DNA from: Montifringilla adamsi
Taxonomy: Eukaryota > Chordata > Aves > Passeriformes > Passeridae
Assembly (NCBI GenBank): GCA_017590115.1
Contig: JAGGNK010006448.1
Location: 15,253,860-15,317,859 of the forward strand
Direction: 5' to 3'
Length of the DNA stretch: 64,000 bases
Both the position numbers and the translations under genes were made by a program. Shown here in pieces: positions 63,901-64,000 of this stretch (the first letter of the stretch is position 1; every line of letters begins with the position of its first letter). The notes beneath the pieces are model-generated. The model worked only from the letters and a program-made list of their open reading frames with translations. It was not told the origin of the DNA and did no database searches.

Positions 63901-64000
63901 TTGATGGAAATACTTTATTCTTAAATTCATCTAATGTAAATTTGGAAACTGTATTAAATGTTATATGCTTATGTAATTAACCTTAATCCCTGCAAAGAAA
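60936..64000. other. Unique AT-rich intergenic DNA to the right edge
   Basis: No gene or transposon recognised. There is an A-run followed by a GA run at 61662-61692. Short frames such as 61217-61492 and 62605-62820 have no recognisable protein. Confidence 0.65.

Noticed and set aside
1..64000. CRISPR arrays, tRNA or rRNA genes, bacterial operons
   Set aside because: No regularly spaced direct repeats and no cloverleaf or rRNA words were seen, and the whole character is avian nuclear DNA. A computed tRNA or covariance scan could still find a small RNA gene I missed.

Overview
The window is vertebrate, and almost certainly bird, chromosomal DNA. It is AT-rich, has no long open reading frame and carries no bacterial-style gene layout. 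The decisive markers are about a dozen pieces of the LINE family CR1, with its reverse-transcriptase coding sequence and its 3' tail of repeated ATTCTATG/ATTCTGTG words. There are also six lone retroviral LTRs. One is an old ERVL-type LTR shared by many birds; others look like the LTR families common in songbirds, so a passerine is the best guess. I see no complete protein-coding gene. The window reads as a large intergenic (or very long intronic) region of a macrochromosome.

Layout. 1-9 kb: a CR1 piece at the left edge, then unique AT-rich DNA. 9-11.4 kb: a CR1 piece followed by the ERVL LTR. 14.2-16.7 kb: a CR1 inserted into an older, oppositely oriented CR1, then a short stretch that looks like the last coding exon of an unidentified gene (minus strand), another CR1 end and an LTR. 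18.1-20.2 kb: a CR1 copy with the endonuclease half and the 3' end but most of the reverse transcriptase missing. 23.8-24.1 kb: a young 138-bp tandem duplication. 28.7-35.5 kb: a 3'-truncated CR1, an LTR with a perfect 6-bp target duplication, and a longer CR1 broken by a scrambled insertion. 38.5 kb: a nearly perfect 99-bp inverted repeat. 41.6-45 kb: an LTR and two CR1 ends. 51.5 kb: a songbird-type LTR. 57.4-59.1 kb: rearranged CR1 and an LTR. 60.5-60.9 kb: a diverged copy of the 44.4-44.8 kb segment.

There is no operon or pathway to describe. The notable content is structural. Two places (33.5 kb and 38.6 kb) show what polymerase template switching leaves behind: inverted copies of nearby sequence joined to short direct repeats. 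The 33.5-kb case includes a 132-bp inverted copy of sequence lying 1.9 kb away. A 440-bp segment made of a CR1 end plus non-CR1 flank occurs twice, 16 kb apart. All CR1 and LTR copies look dead. Boundaries are read by eye and are usually good to about 10-30 bases, except where target duplications fix them.
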